A DNA stretch of 64,000 nucleotides from Bacillota bacterium (lineage in GTDB: Bacteria; Bacillota; Clostridia; Lachnospirales; Bianqueaceae). The stretch is taken from contig JAFRZL010000027.1 of NCBI GenBank assembly GCA_017442535.1, forward strand, positions 1 through 64,000. Direction: 5' to 3'. Each line of letters begins with the position of its first letter. The first letter of the stretch is position 1. Made by a program: the position numbers and the translations under genes. Positions 41,201-48,266 of the stretch are shown here, one piece after another. Under the pieces are notes generated by a model. That model saw only the letters and a list, made by a program, of their open reading frames with translations. It made no database searches and was not told the DNA's origin.

Positions 41201-41793
41201 AGCCCCGTCTCGCGGCTCATGCGGAGCAGCGCCTGGTTGACCTGTTTCTGCTCGGGGATCCCGTGATCCTGCAGCTCCAGATAAAAATGATCGGGGCCGA
41301 AAAGGGCAGAATACTCCAGTGCTTTTTCCTTGGCGGCCTCGTAGCCCTCATTCAGAATCGCCTGCGGCACCGCGCCGGCCAGGCAGGCGGACAGCGCAAT
41401 GATTCCTTCGTGATATTGTTCGAGCAGTTCCCAGTCAATACGGGGCTTGTAGTAGAACCCCTCGGTAAAGCCCTTGCTGACCATCTTGATCAGGTTGTCG
41501 TAGCCGGTCTGCGTCTCCGCCAGAAGCACCAGATGATTGTACTCCGCGTCCGAACGGCCTTCTTTCTGAAAGCGGCTCTTCTGCGCGACATAAACCTCGC
41601 AGCCGATCACCGGATGGATCCCCTGCGCCAGACACTCCTTATAAAAATCCACCACGCCGTACATCGCGCCGTGGTCAGTGATGGCCAGACTCTTCATACC
41701 CAGTTCCCTGGCCTGCGCCACGATCTCACTGATCTTGGACGACCCGTCCAGCAAGCTGTATTCGGTATGCACATGCAAATGGGTAAAATCCAT
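38224..41793 (-). CDS. dnaE: DNA polymerase III subunit alpha
   Basis: Encodes 1189 residues, full length for DnaE. The PHP domain begins FTHLHVHTEYSLLDGSSKIS with intact metal-binding His. The palm includes GPGRGSGAGSIIAYAI and the catalytic MPDFDVDFCYRRR. The finger and tandem helix-hairpin-helix regions and an OB fold near the C-terminus (TIGGILTHVQRKITKSNKMM) follow. It is the replicative polymerase or its partner to PolC. AGGGAG lies before the ATG. The stop overlaps the start of the response regulator gene, an unusual coupling. Confidence 0.97.
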   Translation of the reverse strand: MDFTHLHVHTEYSLLDGSSKISEIVAQARELGMKSLAITDHGAMYGVVDFYKECLAQGIHPVIGCEVYVAQKSRFQKEGRSDAEYNHLVLLAETQTGYDNLIKMVSKGFTEGFYYKPRIDWELLEQYHEGIIALSACLAGAVPQAILNEGYEAAKEKALEYSALFGPDHFYLELQDHGIPEQKQVNQALLRMSRETGLELVCTNDVHYTYKEDAEAHDILLCIQTGKKVTDEDRMRYEGGQYYLKSPDEMSDRFPYAPQALENTCKIAERCQVEFRFHELKLPHFEVPEGFTSPSYLRHLTEQGLKERYAEITPEIRERAEYELSVIENMGYVDYYLIVWDFIHYAKSVGIMVGPGRGSGAGSIIAYAIRITDIDPIRYQLVFERFLNPERVSMPDFDVDFCYRRRQEVIDYVTRKYGEDCVSQIITFGTMAARLVIRDVGRALDLPYAEADKIAKMIPRDLGITIDRALEVNSELSALYQNDENVHRLIDTSKRLEGLPRHTSTHAAGVVIAKRPVMDYVPLATNDGVPVTQFTMTTIEELGLLKMDFLGLRTLTVIRDTLDLVKEQYGIDIKADDIPMDDPEVYQMISSGRTVGVFQLESAGMTSFMKELHPNNIEDIIAGISLYRPGPMDFIPKYIAGKRNADAIQYTTPQLEPILKSTYGCIVYQEQVMQIVRDLAGYTMGRSDLVRRAMSKKKADVMAKEQEYFVHGNEAEGVEGCVKRGVSEEAAVKIFDEMTDFAKYAFNKAHATCYAVVALQTAWLKVHYPVEFMAALLTSVIDHPGKVAGYIESLKSMNIELTSPDINEGYTGFSVSSDHRIRYGLSSIKGVGQTIVDRIVEERKKNGRFISLTDFCRRMQGADMNRKVLESLIKAGAFDSLGGTRKEYLDNCNIIMGAAIQWYKNAMSGQVDLFGLEENNDDLKDRLPGTEEYEKEEKLALEKEVLGIYLTGHPLEEYEDKWRRTISRTSADFVWDEEEERCNVTDGETATIGGILTHVQRKITKSNKMMAFLTIEDLFGTVEVLCFPQTYEDVKDSLVEDAKIFVRGRVSGSDDEDAKLIAQTIAPFGQEGALDAGQGVYRRMYQDRAPIAPQAGGGRPLQAPGQAAAAPQEPRRVLWLRFRSDAEWQHLQPAVLDILSHYPGPNDLYLYLAAEKQRLRAPARYRVSRSSELVTILQQMLGEDSVVWR

Positions 41794-41823
41794 GGTCTCC
41801 GCTCCCTTCTGATTAACTCCCGG

Positions 41824-41854
41824 GAAAAAAAGCGGGCTGGGGAACCCAGTCCGC
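41824..41854 (-). terminator. Terminator between the lipoprotein hydrolase gene and dnaE
   Basis: On the minus strand GCGGACTGGG and CCAGCCCGC form a stem followed by seven T. Confidence 0.85.
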
Positions 41855-41861
41855 CTGATTC

Positions 41862-43259
41862 TTATTTCTGCTGCAGTACCAGTTCGGCGATCTCGTCGAT
41901 CACCTTCTGATCCACTCTGAGCGGCCGCTCATACTGTTTAAGCACATCGGTAAAAAGGCCGTCCATTTTGAGCATCATGTGGTTGATGCCCTCTACCACG
42001 ACAACTTCATGCGGCGCTGAACTCGCTGCCAGTGCATTCTCCCAAAGCTCAACCTCTCCCTCGGCGGGGATCTGATAATCGTCTTTGCCGAGGATGACTA
42101 AGACAGGTTTGCCGCTGGATGCCGCCATTGCGGGATAATCGTAGGACAGCAAATCTCTCCAGAAATAGCCGTATTGATACAGATAAACGCTTGTAAGCTC
42201 GTCCTCCGTATAAGTTTCTTTCTTTTCCAGCTCCTCGTACTCGCCCTTGATCATCGGCTTCAGGAAACGCATGGTCTCATTCTCGACACCGTTGAATCCG
42301 TACCGGACCAGCTGATCGTAGGCCACATAATTCCATCTGTGCGCGGGCGCGCCGAGCATGATCATGCCGGCAAAATCCGCCTCCAGATCGATCCGGGGAG
42401 CCAGTACGCCGCCAAGATCGTGCCCCGCGATATACACCTTTTCGGGGTCGATCATGGGCTGCTCCTTAAGGAGCTTCGCCGCCAGGACCGCGTCATCGAT
42501 GGTCTGATAAGGCACCATCAGCTCCTCCGGCTCGGTGACGCTGAGCTCCTTGGGATAAGTCCTGCCGCGCTTGTCGTAGCGGAGCACCGCAATGCCCTTC
42601 TCGGCCAGCATATAGGCCAAATCCCGGAACATGTAGGTATTCATGGCCTGCTCGTCGCGGTTATTATTGCCGATGCCGTGCACCAGCAGCACAGCGGGCA
42701 GGTCGCTCCCGCCTTCAGGATAAGTCAGGACACCTTCCAAAGGATACTGTGTCCCCTCTCCGATCACGACCGTCTGCTCGGTTACACCCTCGGGCAGCGT
42801 CAGATCTTTCCACACACTCTCGGCATGCTCGTAGAAATCCAGATACACTGCGTTGTACTTGCTGGTAAAAAGCATATCCGCCGCGTAGATCTTATCCTGG
42901 AAAGAGATTTTCGCGACGACCGCTCCGGCATAGTGATACAGGAACACATCCGTGACCTCGCTGGAACCGGGCTGCCCGTTATCGGCCAGAATCTTCTCCC
43001 ACTGGGCCCAGCCGCTGCGCAGATACCCTTCCTGCTCTTCCGTGTGGTCACTGGGCAGCAGACCCAGCAGCTGGTCAAGTGTCCCTGTTTTAAGGACCTT
43101 GATCAGCTTATTGGCCGCATCGGTCAGCTGCGCCTTCTCGGAGTCGTCCACCTCCAGCACCGCGACACTGCCGTTATAATACTTCTCGGTGCACCCGGCC
43201 AAACCCATTACAGCGATCACAACTATCAGGAAAATCGCTGCCAGGCGTTTCTTATACAT
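41862..43259 (-). CDS. lipoprotein alpha/beta hydrolase with N-terminal DUF3887-like domain
   Basis: Encodes 465 residues; the ATG at 43259 has GGAGGGAGG 8 bases upstream. The signal peptide ends in lipobox LAGC. About 120 residues then resemble DUF3887 (KAQLTDAANKLIKVLKTGTL, VFLYHYAGAVVAKISF). The hydrolase domain has the oxyanion region VLLVHGIGNNNRDEQ, the elbow GHDLGG, acidic residue in ILGKDDYQIP and His in GINHMML. The elbow carries Asp where Ser is normal for this group. It sits outside the membrane and may process a cell-surface ester or amide. Confidence 0.85.
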   Translation of the reverse strand: MYKKRLAAIFLIVVIAVMGLAGCTEKYYNGSVAVLEVDDSEKAQLTDAANKLIKVLKTGTLDQLLGLLPSDHTEEQEGYLRSGWAQWEKILADNGQPGSSEVTDVFLYHYAGAVVAKISFQDKIYAADMLFTSKYNAVYLDFYEHAESVWKDLTLPEGVTEQTVVIGEGTQYPLEGVLTYPEGGSDLPAVLLVHGIGNNNRDEQAMNTYMFRDLAYMLAEKGIAVLRYDKRGRTYPKELSVTEPEELMVPYQTIDDAVLAAKLLKEQPMIDPEKVYIAGHDLGGVLAPRIDLEADFAGMIMLGAPAHRWNYVAYDQLVRYGFNGVENETMRFLKPMIKGEYEELEKKETYTEDELTSVYLYQYGYFWRDLLSYDYPAMAASSGKPVLVILGKDDYQIPAEGEVELWENALAASSAPHEVVVVEGINHMMLKMDGLFTDVLKQYERPLRVDQKVIDEIAELVLQQK

Positions 43260-43293
43260 GCTCGTACCTCCCTCCCGCTTGTTGCCAAACGGT

Positions 43294-44425
43294 TCAATAC
43301 TCTTCGTTTCTGCCCGACTCACGGTCACTCTTCCACATGAGATAGGCATTCATAAACGGCATCAGATCGCCATCCATCACGCCCTGGATATCGGACGTTT
43401 CCTCTCCGGTCCTCAGGTCTTTCACCATCGTATACGGACAGAAAACATAGGAGCGGATCTGGCTGCCCCAGGCATTGTCTTTGACTTCGCCGCGGATATC
43501 GGCGAATTTCTCGCGCTGCTTCTCCTGCTCGATCTCGTAGAGCTTGGCCTTAAGCATCTGCATGGCCTTGTCCTTGTTCTGATACTGGGAGCGCTCATTC
43601 TGGCACTGCACCACGATACCGGTCGGCATATGCGTAATACGGATCGCCGAACTGGTCTTATTGACCTTCTGTCCGCCCGCACCGCTGGAACGGAAAATAT
43701 CGATCCGGATATCATCCGGATTGATGTCCACCTTGATGGAATCATCCAGCTCCGGCATCAAATCACACGAAGCAAAGGACGTATGTCTGCGTCCCGACGA
43801 ATCAAAAGGCGAAATCCTGACCAGGCGGTGAATCCCCTTCTCGGACTGCAGATATCCATAGGCATTCAGTCCGTTGACCTGGAATGTCACGGACTTGATC
43901 CCGGCTTCATCGCCCTCCTGATAGTCCAGCACTTCCGTCTTAAAGCCCTGCTGCTCACACCAGCGCGAATACATCCGGTACAGCATCTCCGTCCAGTCAC
44001 AAGCCTCCGTACCGCCCGCACCCGCATGCAGCGTCACAATCGCATTATGCGAATCAAACTCACCCGAAAGAAGCGTCTGCAGCCGGTATTTCTGATAGCT
44101 TTCCTTGAAATCGGCGATCCCCGCGGCAACCTCATCCGCCAGAGAATCATCATCCTCCTCGATCGCCATCTCAAGCAGCGTACAAGCATCCTCATAGCTG
44201 CTCACCACACGCTCATAATCAGCGAGCTTATTCTTAAGCGCCCCGGCCTCAGACAAAATACGCTGACTACGCTCACTATCATTCCAGAAATCCGGCTCAG
44301 AAGCCATCAAATCATACTCCTGAATTTTATTCCTGATTTGAGCGGGGTTAAAGTGAATCACCCAACTCAGCAACAGCACTCTTGTACTTCTCGAGCTCCT
44401 GCTTAAACTCCTCATACACAAGCAT
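43294..44425 (-). CDS. prfB: peptide chain release factor 2, expressed by +1 frameshift
   Basis: The product needs two frames. Frame 1 starts at ATG 44425 (GAGGGTGA upstream), encodes MLVYEEFKQELEKYKSAVAE then LGDSL, and stops at TAA 44348-44350. Frame 2 continues after skipping the T at 44350, reading NPAQIRNKIQEYDLMASEPD and on to the stop at 43294. Total is about 376 residues, normal for RF2. The SPF motif (ISPFDSSGRRHTS) that reads stop codons and GAGGQKVNKT (GGQ, peptide release) are intact. RF2 ends translation at UGA and UAA. Frameshifting normally autoregulates it. Confidence 0.93.
44345..44366 (-). promoter_or_regulatory. prfB programmed +1 frameshift site with TAA stop
   Basis: The slippery codon and stop read CTT TAA C, where nearly all known bacterial sites read CTT TGA C. 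GGGTGAT, which can pair with the 3' end of 16S rRNA, lies 4 bases before CTT and may act as the stimulatory Shine-Dalgarno-like element. Confidence 0.85.
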
Positions 44426-44493
44426 CTGAAAATCACCCTCTCTGTTGTAAAAGTATAATATAGAATCCCCAAAAAAGGACTCAAACGATATGA

Positions 44494-44658
44494 GATATCG
44501 GGTTTCATAATACGGAGACGCACGTGCTCGCACGGGCGGAGCCGGATTTGAAACCCGTATGACACGAGTGGTGCAAGCCACTCGTGTCAGAGCCGCGCTG
44601 CAAGCGCGGCGAATATCGGCCTGATCAAAGCATTTACCCACTGCCTATGGCTGATCCG
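44494..44658. repeat. 165-bp structured repeat, copy A
   Basis: It begins GATATCGGGTTTCATAA and ends GCCTATGGCTGATCCG. Inside are an 8-bp stem GGGTTTCA/TGAAACCC enclosing a CGTGC/GCACG hairpin, a 12-bp hairpin with arms TGACACGAGTGG and CCACTCGTGTCA (44560-44589), and the hairpin GCCGCGCT/AGCGCGGC. Copy B at 44933-45097 has the same length and about 89 percent identity by eye. Confidence 0.85.
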
Positions 44659-44932
44659 TCCATAAAACGGTTTAACAGGGGCGGCGGATTTACATGCATC
44701 AATGCACGACGTAAGACGATTCAAGCCCGAGCTCGAGCAGACAACCGTCAATGTTGCATGTGTCGCCCCCACACGAGCGGCGAAGGACGCAGTCCGAAAG
44801 CCGCGAGTGCCACAGCCGCACAAGAGCGCGCAGCGCGGGTGCGGCGTGAACCCACGATAAATCCCGGGGGCAAATCCATGTCTATCTGTAATATCATAGC
44901 CAAATATCAGTACTGTTATAGGCTTTGACTTA
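44659..44932. other. non-coding spacer between the repeats with its own dyads
   Basis: No credible gene is seen. GGGGCG/CGCCCC and ACATGCA/TGCATGT pair as nested arms across about 100 bases (44681-44770), and GCCGCAC/GTGCGGC flank another stem near 44814-44843. The phrase GGCGGATTT near its start resembles part of the flanking repeats, so this may be a diverged relative. Confidence 0.4.
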
Positions 44933-45097
44933 GATATCGGGTTTCATAAGCCGGAAACAGCCGTGCTCGCACGGGCGGAGCCGGATTTGAAACCCGTCTG
45001 ACACTCGCGCCGGCAGGCGCGAGTGTCAGAGCCGCGCTGCAAGCGCGGCGAATATCGGCCTGATCAAAGCATTTACCCACTGCCTATGGCTGATCCG
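44933..45097. repeat. 165-bp structured repeat, copy B
   Basis: Direct repeat of copy A, 439 bases away start to start and 30 bases beyond the secA stop. The middle hairpin (44999-45028) has arms TGACACTCGCGC and GCGCGAGTGTCA: the outer six pairs equal copy A, while four of the six inner pairs differ on both sides so that pairing is kept. The last about 70 bases are identical to copy A. Confidence 0.85.
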
Positions 45098-45126
45098 CCG
45101 CCTGCGCACCGTTTATAGCTTCACCC

Positions 45127-47718
45127 TCACCCCTGGTTTTTCCCGTGGCAGTTCTTGTACTTCAGACCACTTCCGCACGGACAGGGATCATTGCGCCCGA
45201 CTTTAACCGTCACGCGCTTCACAGGCTTACGCGCACGCGTCTGGTCATCGCCGCGGTTCGTCGAAATATCCTTGGCGACCTCCTTACGCTCCACCTCCTG
45301 ATTCTGCGCCACATGCACATGATACAGGAGCTTCAGCGTATCTTCCTGAATATTCATGGACAGCTCCTCGAACATATCGTAGGAAACCATCCGATACTCA
45401 TCCAGCGGATTCTTCTGGCCATAAGCCTGCAGGCCGATACCCTGACGCATCTGGTCCATGATATCGATATGCTCGGTCCAGTGCTGATCCACCGCCTGCA
45501 GCATCAGCACACGCTCGATCTCACGCATACGCTCGGGCGGAGCGAGTTCTTCTTCCTTCTGCTCGTACATCGCGATCGCGGCATCCAGAATACGGCTCTC
45601 AAAGTCCTCCGGCGAGATCTTATCCTGCTCTTCCGGCGGGATCACGATCGGCTCGCGGAAAGGAATGATACGGCGGATCTCGTCATTGAAATGCTGCAGA
45701 TTCCAGTCGCCCGAGAACTCGGACTCCTTGGTCATGTCGGTCACGTAATAATGCACCACATCCTCCAGCATCTTCATGATGGTCGGGCGCAGATTCTGAC
45801 CCTCCAGCACCTGCTGGCGCTGCTCGTAAATCAGCTCACGCTGATCATTCATCACGCGGTCATACTCCAGCAAACGCTTACGGATACCAAAGTTATTTTC
45901 CTCCACGCGCTTCTGCGAACGCTCGATCGCGCCAGAAAGCGTCTTATCGCTGATCGGCTGACCCTCCGGCAGACGCATTGTCTCCAGCAGGTTCTTCATA
46001 CGATCCCCGCCGAAAATACGCATCAAATCGTCTTCCATCGAGATATAGAAGCGGGACTCACCGGGATCTCCCTGACGTCCGCTTCGGCCGCGCAGCTGGT
46101 TATCGATACGGCGGGCTTCATGACGCTCGGTACCGATGATCTTGAGGCCGCCCAGTGCGGCGACGCCCTCTCCCAGCTTGATATCCGTACCACGGCCGGC
46201 CATGTTGGTCGCGATGGTAACCGCGCCCTTCTGTCCGGCCAGCGCGACGATCTCTGCTTCACGCTCGTGGAACTTGGCGTTCAGGACATTATGAGGGATA
46301 CCGCGGCGCTTCAGCATGGCGCTGACCAGCTCGGAATCCTCGATCGTAATGGTACCCACCAGCACCGGCTGGCCCTTGGCATGGGACTCGATGATATCGT
46401 CGATCGCGGCCAGATACTTCTCCTTCTTGGTCTTGAAGACCACATCGGGATGATCCTTACGGATGACCGGACGGTTGGTCGGGATCTCCACAACGTCCAT
46501 GCTGTAGATATCCTGGAACTCGCCCTCTTCCGTCTTGGCGGTACCGGTCATACCGGCCTTCTTCTCGTATTTGTTAAAGTAATTCTGGAAGGTGATCGTA
46601 GCGAGCGTCCGGCTCTCACGCTTGACCTCGACTTTCTCCTTGGCCTCGATGGCCTGGTGCAGGCCGTCCGAATAGCGGCGTCCGGGCATCAGACGTCCGG
46701 TAAATTCATCAACGATGATGATCTGGTCGTCCTTGACCACGTAATCTTTGTCACGCGCCATCAGGTAATGCGCCTTCAGCGCGGTATTGATGTGGTGCAG
46801 GATCTCCGCGTTCTCGGGATCGCCCAGATTGTCCTTCTTGAAATACTGCTCGGCCTTGCGCACGCCTTCGGCCGTCAGCGAACAGGACTTCTCCTTCTCG
46901 TCCACGATGAAGTCGCCTTCCTCCTGGACTTCCTCCTGCATGATCATGGCAAGCTTGGACTGATCGCCGATCACACGGCCCTTCTTAAGGCGGGAAGCCA
47001 GCAGATCCGCCTGCTGATACAGGCTCGTGGACTTGCTGCTGCGTCCGGAAATGATCAGCGGCGTACGGGCCTCATCGATCAGGACCGAGTCGACCTCGTC
47101 GATGATGGCATAATGCAGCCCGCGCTGCACCATTTTCTCTTTGTAGACGACCATGTTGTCACGCAGATAGTCAAAACCGAACTCATTATTGGTACCATAG
47201 GTGATATCGCAGTTATAAGCCTCACGGCGCGCATCGTTATCCATATCATTCAGGATGCAGCCGACGGTCAGACCCAGGAAGCGGTGCACCTGGCCCATCC
47301 ACTCCGCGTCACGGCTGGCCAGATAGTCATTGACGGTCACGACATGTACGCCCTTGCCCTCCAGCGCGTTCAGATAAGCCGGAAGCAAAGCCACCTGCGT
47401 CTTGCCTTCACCTGTCTTCATTTCAGCAATACGGCCCTGATGCAGGACCACACCGCCGATCAGCTGTACGTGGAAATGCTTGGTATGCAGTACACGGTCC
47501 GTCGCCTCACGCACCACCGCATAAGCCTCGGGCAGGATATCATCCAGCGTCTCGCCCTCCGCCAGGCGGCGTTTGAATTCATCCGTCTTGGCTGCGAGCT
47601 CGGCGTCGGACAAAGCCTGCATCGCCTGATCATAGCTCTCGATCTGCTTAATGATCGGATTGATCCGCTTGATCTCTTTATCGCTCGTATTTCCGAACAA
47701 TCTCTGTAGTAATCCCAT
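45127..47718 (-). CDS. secA: protein translocase ATPase SecA
   Basis: Encodes 863 residues with AAGGAGG upstream. The nucleotide-binding motor begins early with [20 protein letters not shown] (Walker A) and contains [17 protein letters not shown] (Walker B). Later [17 protein letters not shown]-like sequence reads [20 protein letters not shown]. The C-terminal zinc-binding motif is [19 protein letters not shown]. SecA drives preproteins through SecYEG and would export the many secreted proteins of this window. It is followed by the structured repeats and then prfB, an arrangement seen in many Firmicutes (secA-prfB). Confidence 0.98.
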   Translation of the reverse strand: MGLLQRLFGNTSDKEIKRINPIIKQIESYDQAMQALSDAELAAKTDEFKRRLAEGETLDDILPEAYAVVREATDRVLHTKHFHVQLIGGVVLHQGRIAEMKTGEGKTQVALLPAYLNALEGKGVHVVTVNDYLASRDAEWMGQVHRFLGLTVGCILNDMDNDARREAYNCDITYGTNNEFGFDYLRDNMVVYKEKMVQRGLHYAIIDEVDSVLIDEARTPLIISGRSSKSTSLYQQADLLASRLKKGRVIGDQSKLAMIMQEEVQEEGDFIVDEKEKSCSLTAEGVRKAEQYFKKDNLGDPENAEILHHINTALKAHYLMARDKDYVVKDDQIIIVDEFTGRLMPGRRYSDGLHQAIEAKEKVEVKRESRTLATITFQNYFNKYEKKAGMTGTAKTEEGEFQDIYSMDVVEIPTNRPVIRKDHPDVVFKTKKEKYLAAIDDIIESHAKGQPVLVGTITIEDSELVSAMLKRRGIPHNVLNAKFHEREAEIVALAGQKGAVTIATNMAGRGTDIKLGEGVAALGGLKIIGTERHEARRIDNQLRGRSGRQGDPGESRFYISMEDDLMRIFGGDRMKNLLETMRLPEGQPISDKTLSGAIERSQKRVEENNFGIRKRLLEYDRVMNDQRELIYEQRQQVLEGQNLRPTIMKMLEDVVHYYVTDMTKESEFSGDWNLQHFNDEIRRIIPFREPIVIPPEEQDKISPEDFESRILDAAIAMYEQKEEELAPPERMREIERVLMLQAVDQHWTEHIDIMDQMRQGIGLQAYGQKNPLDEYRMVSYDMFEELSMNIQEDTLKLLYHVHVAQNQEVERKEVAKDISTNRGDDQTRARKPVKRVTVKVGRNDPCPCGSGLKYKNCHGKNQG

Positions 47719-47961
47719 AAATCCTCCTTGAATCTATCCATATTCACCGGGAACCCGTTCCCGGACCCTAAAACCACCCTGCGGCGCTCAAAAACGCCAA
47801 GATGCCGCGGCCGGATACAGACTGCCGCCAGCTTAATTATTGTAGCACGAATCGGCCTTTCCCGCAACATCTATTTTGTAAACAATCTTTTAGCGATCTG
47901 TGGCCTGCTGCCCGCGGCCGGTAAAAGCATAAGCCGGATCACCGGATTTGTCTGGAATATG

Positions 47962-47995
47962 AAAAAGCCCTGCAAATCAGCCTTGATTTGCAGGA
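47962..47995 (-). terminator. Terminator after the P-type ATPase gene
   Basis: On the minus strand CCTGCAAATCA and TGATTTGCAGG form a perfect 11-bp stem followed by GCTTTTTC. Confidence 0.82.
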
Positions 47996-48043
47996 CTTTA
48001 AGGGTTAACGGACATATAATTCCTGCGGGATTGTTCCCATTCA

Positions 48044-48247
48044 TTACGCCCGCAGGACATCCCGGTCCAACAGTCCCAGGCGGTCTGCCTGCAGGGCCAG
48101 TTCCATGTGAAGGATCGCGATTCGGGAGCTGGTGCAGAAAAAATCCATGAACATGGCACGGGCGACTCCGATCGCCAGGCCCTCCGCGAGGATATGCAGC
48201 TGCAGCATCAAGACCGACAGACCGGGAATAAATCCACCGGCTTCACA
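48044..48247 (-). pseudogene. possible decayed helical-protein gene
   Basis: The gap 47719-48266 holds no intact gene. On the minus strand a stop-to-stop frame of 67 codons reads like protein: LMLQLHILAEGLAIGVARAM, then FMDFFCTSSRIAILHMELAL and QADRLGLLDRDVLRA before TAA. It has no start codon with a ribosome binding site, and a stop codon lies at its 5' edge. It could be the end of a lost gene or a small ORF from an internal ATG. No family was recognised. Confidence 0.3.
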
Positions 48248-48266
48248 TTAAGTACCAGGCATGTCA

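Noticed and set aside
39337-41910. 857-codon open frame antisense to dnaE
   Set aside because: DnaE motifs on the minus strand are unambiguous; the other frame is a by-product of codon composition.
41862-43349. Start of the lipoprotein hydrolase at 43349
   Set aside because: That frame would overlap prfB by 56 bases and lacks a ribosome binding site; the ATG at 43259 has GGAGGGAGG and begins a signal peptide.
44494-45097. tRNA-like look of the repeats (GGTTTCAAATCC resembles a T-loop)
   Set aside because: On the minus strand no 5-bp T-stem, anticodon arm or acceptor stem can be drawn, and the 8-bp GGGTTTCA/TGAAACCC pairing is stronger.
44494-45097. CRISPR-like reading of the two repeats
   Set aside because: Only two long 165-bp copies with a 274-base spacer; no short regularly spaced repeats and no cas genes.
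45145-47709. 854-codon open frame antisense to secA
   Set aside because: The minus strand clearly encodes SecA. The antisense translation is Leu/His/Ile-rich low-quality sequence typical of shadow frames.
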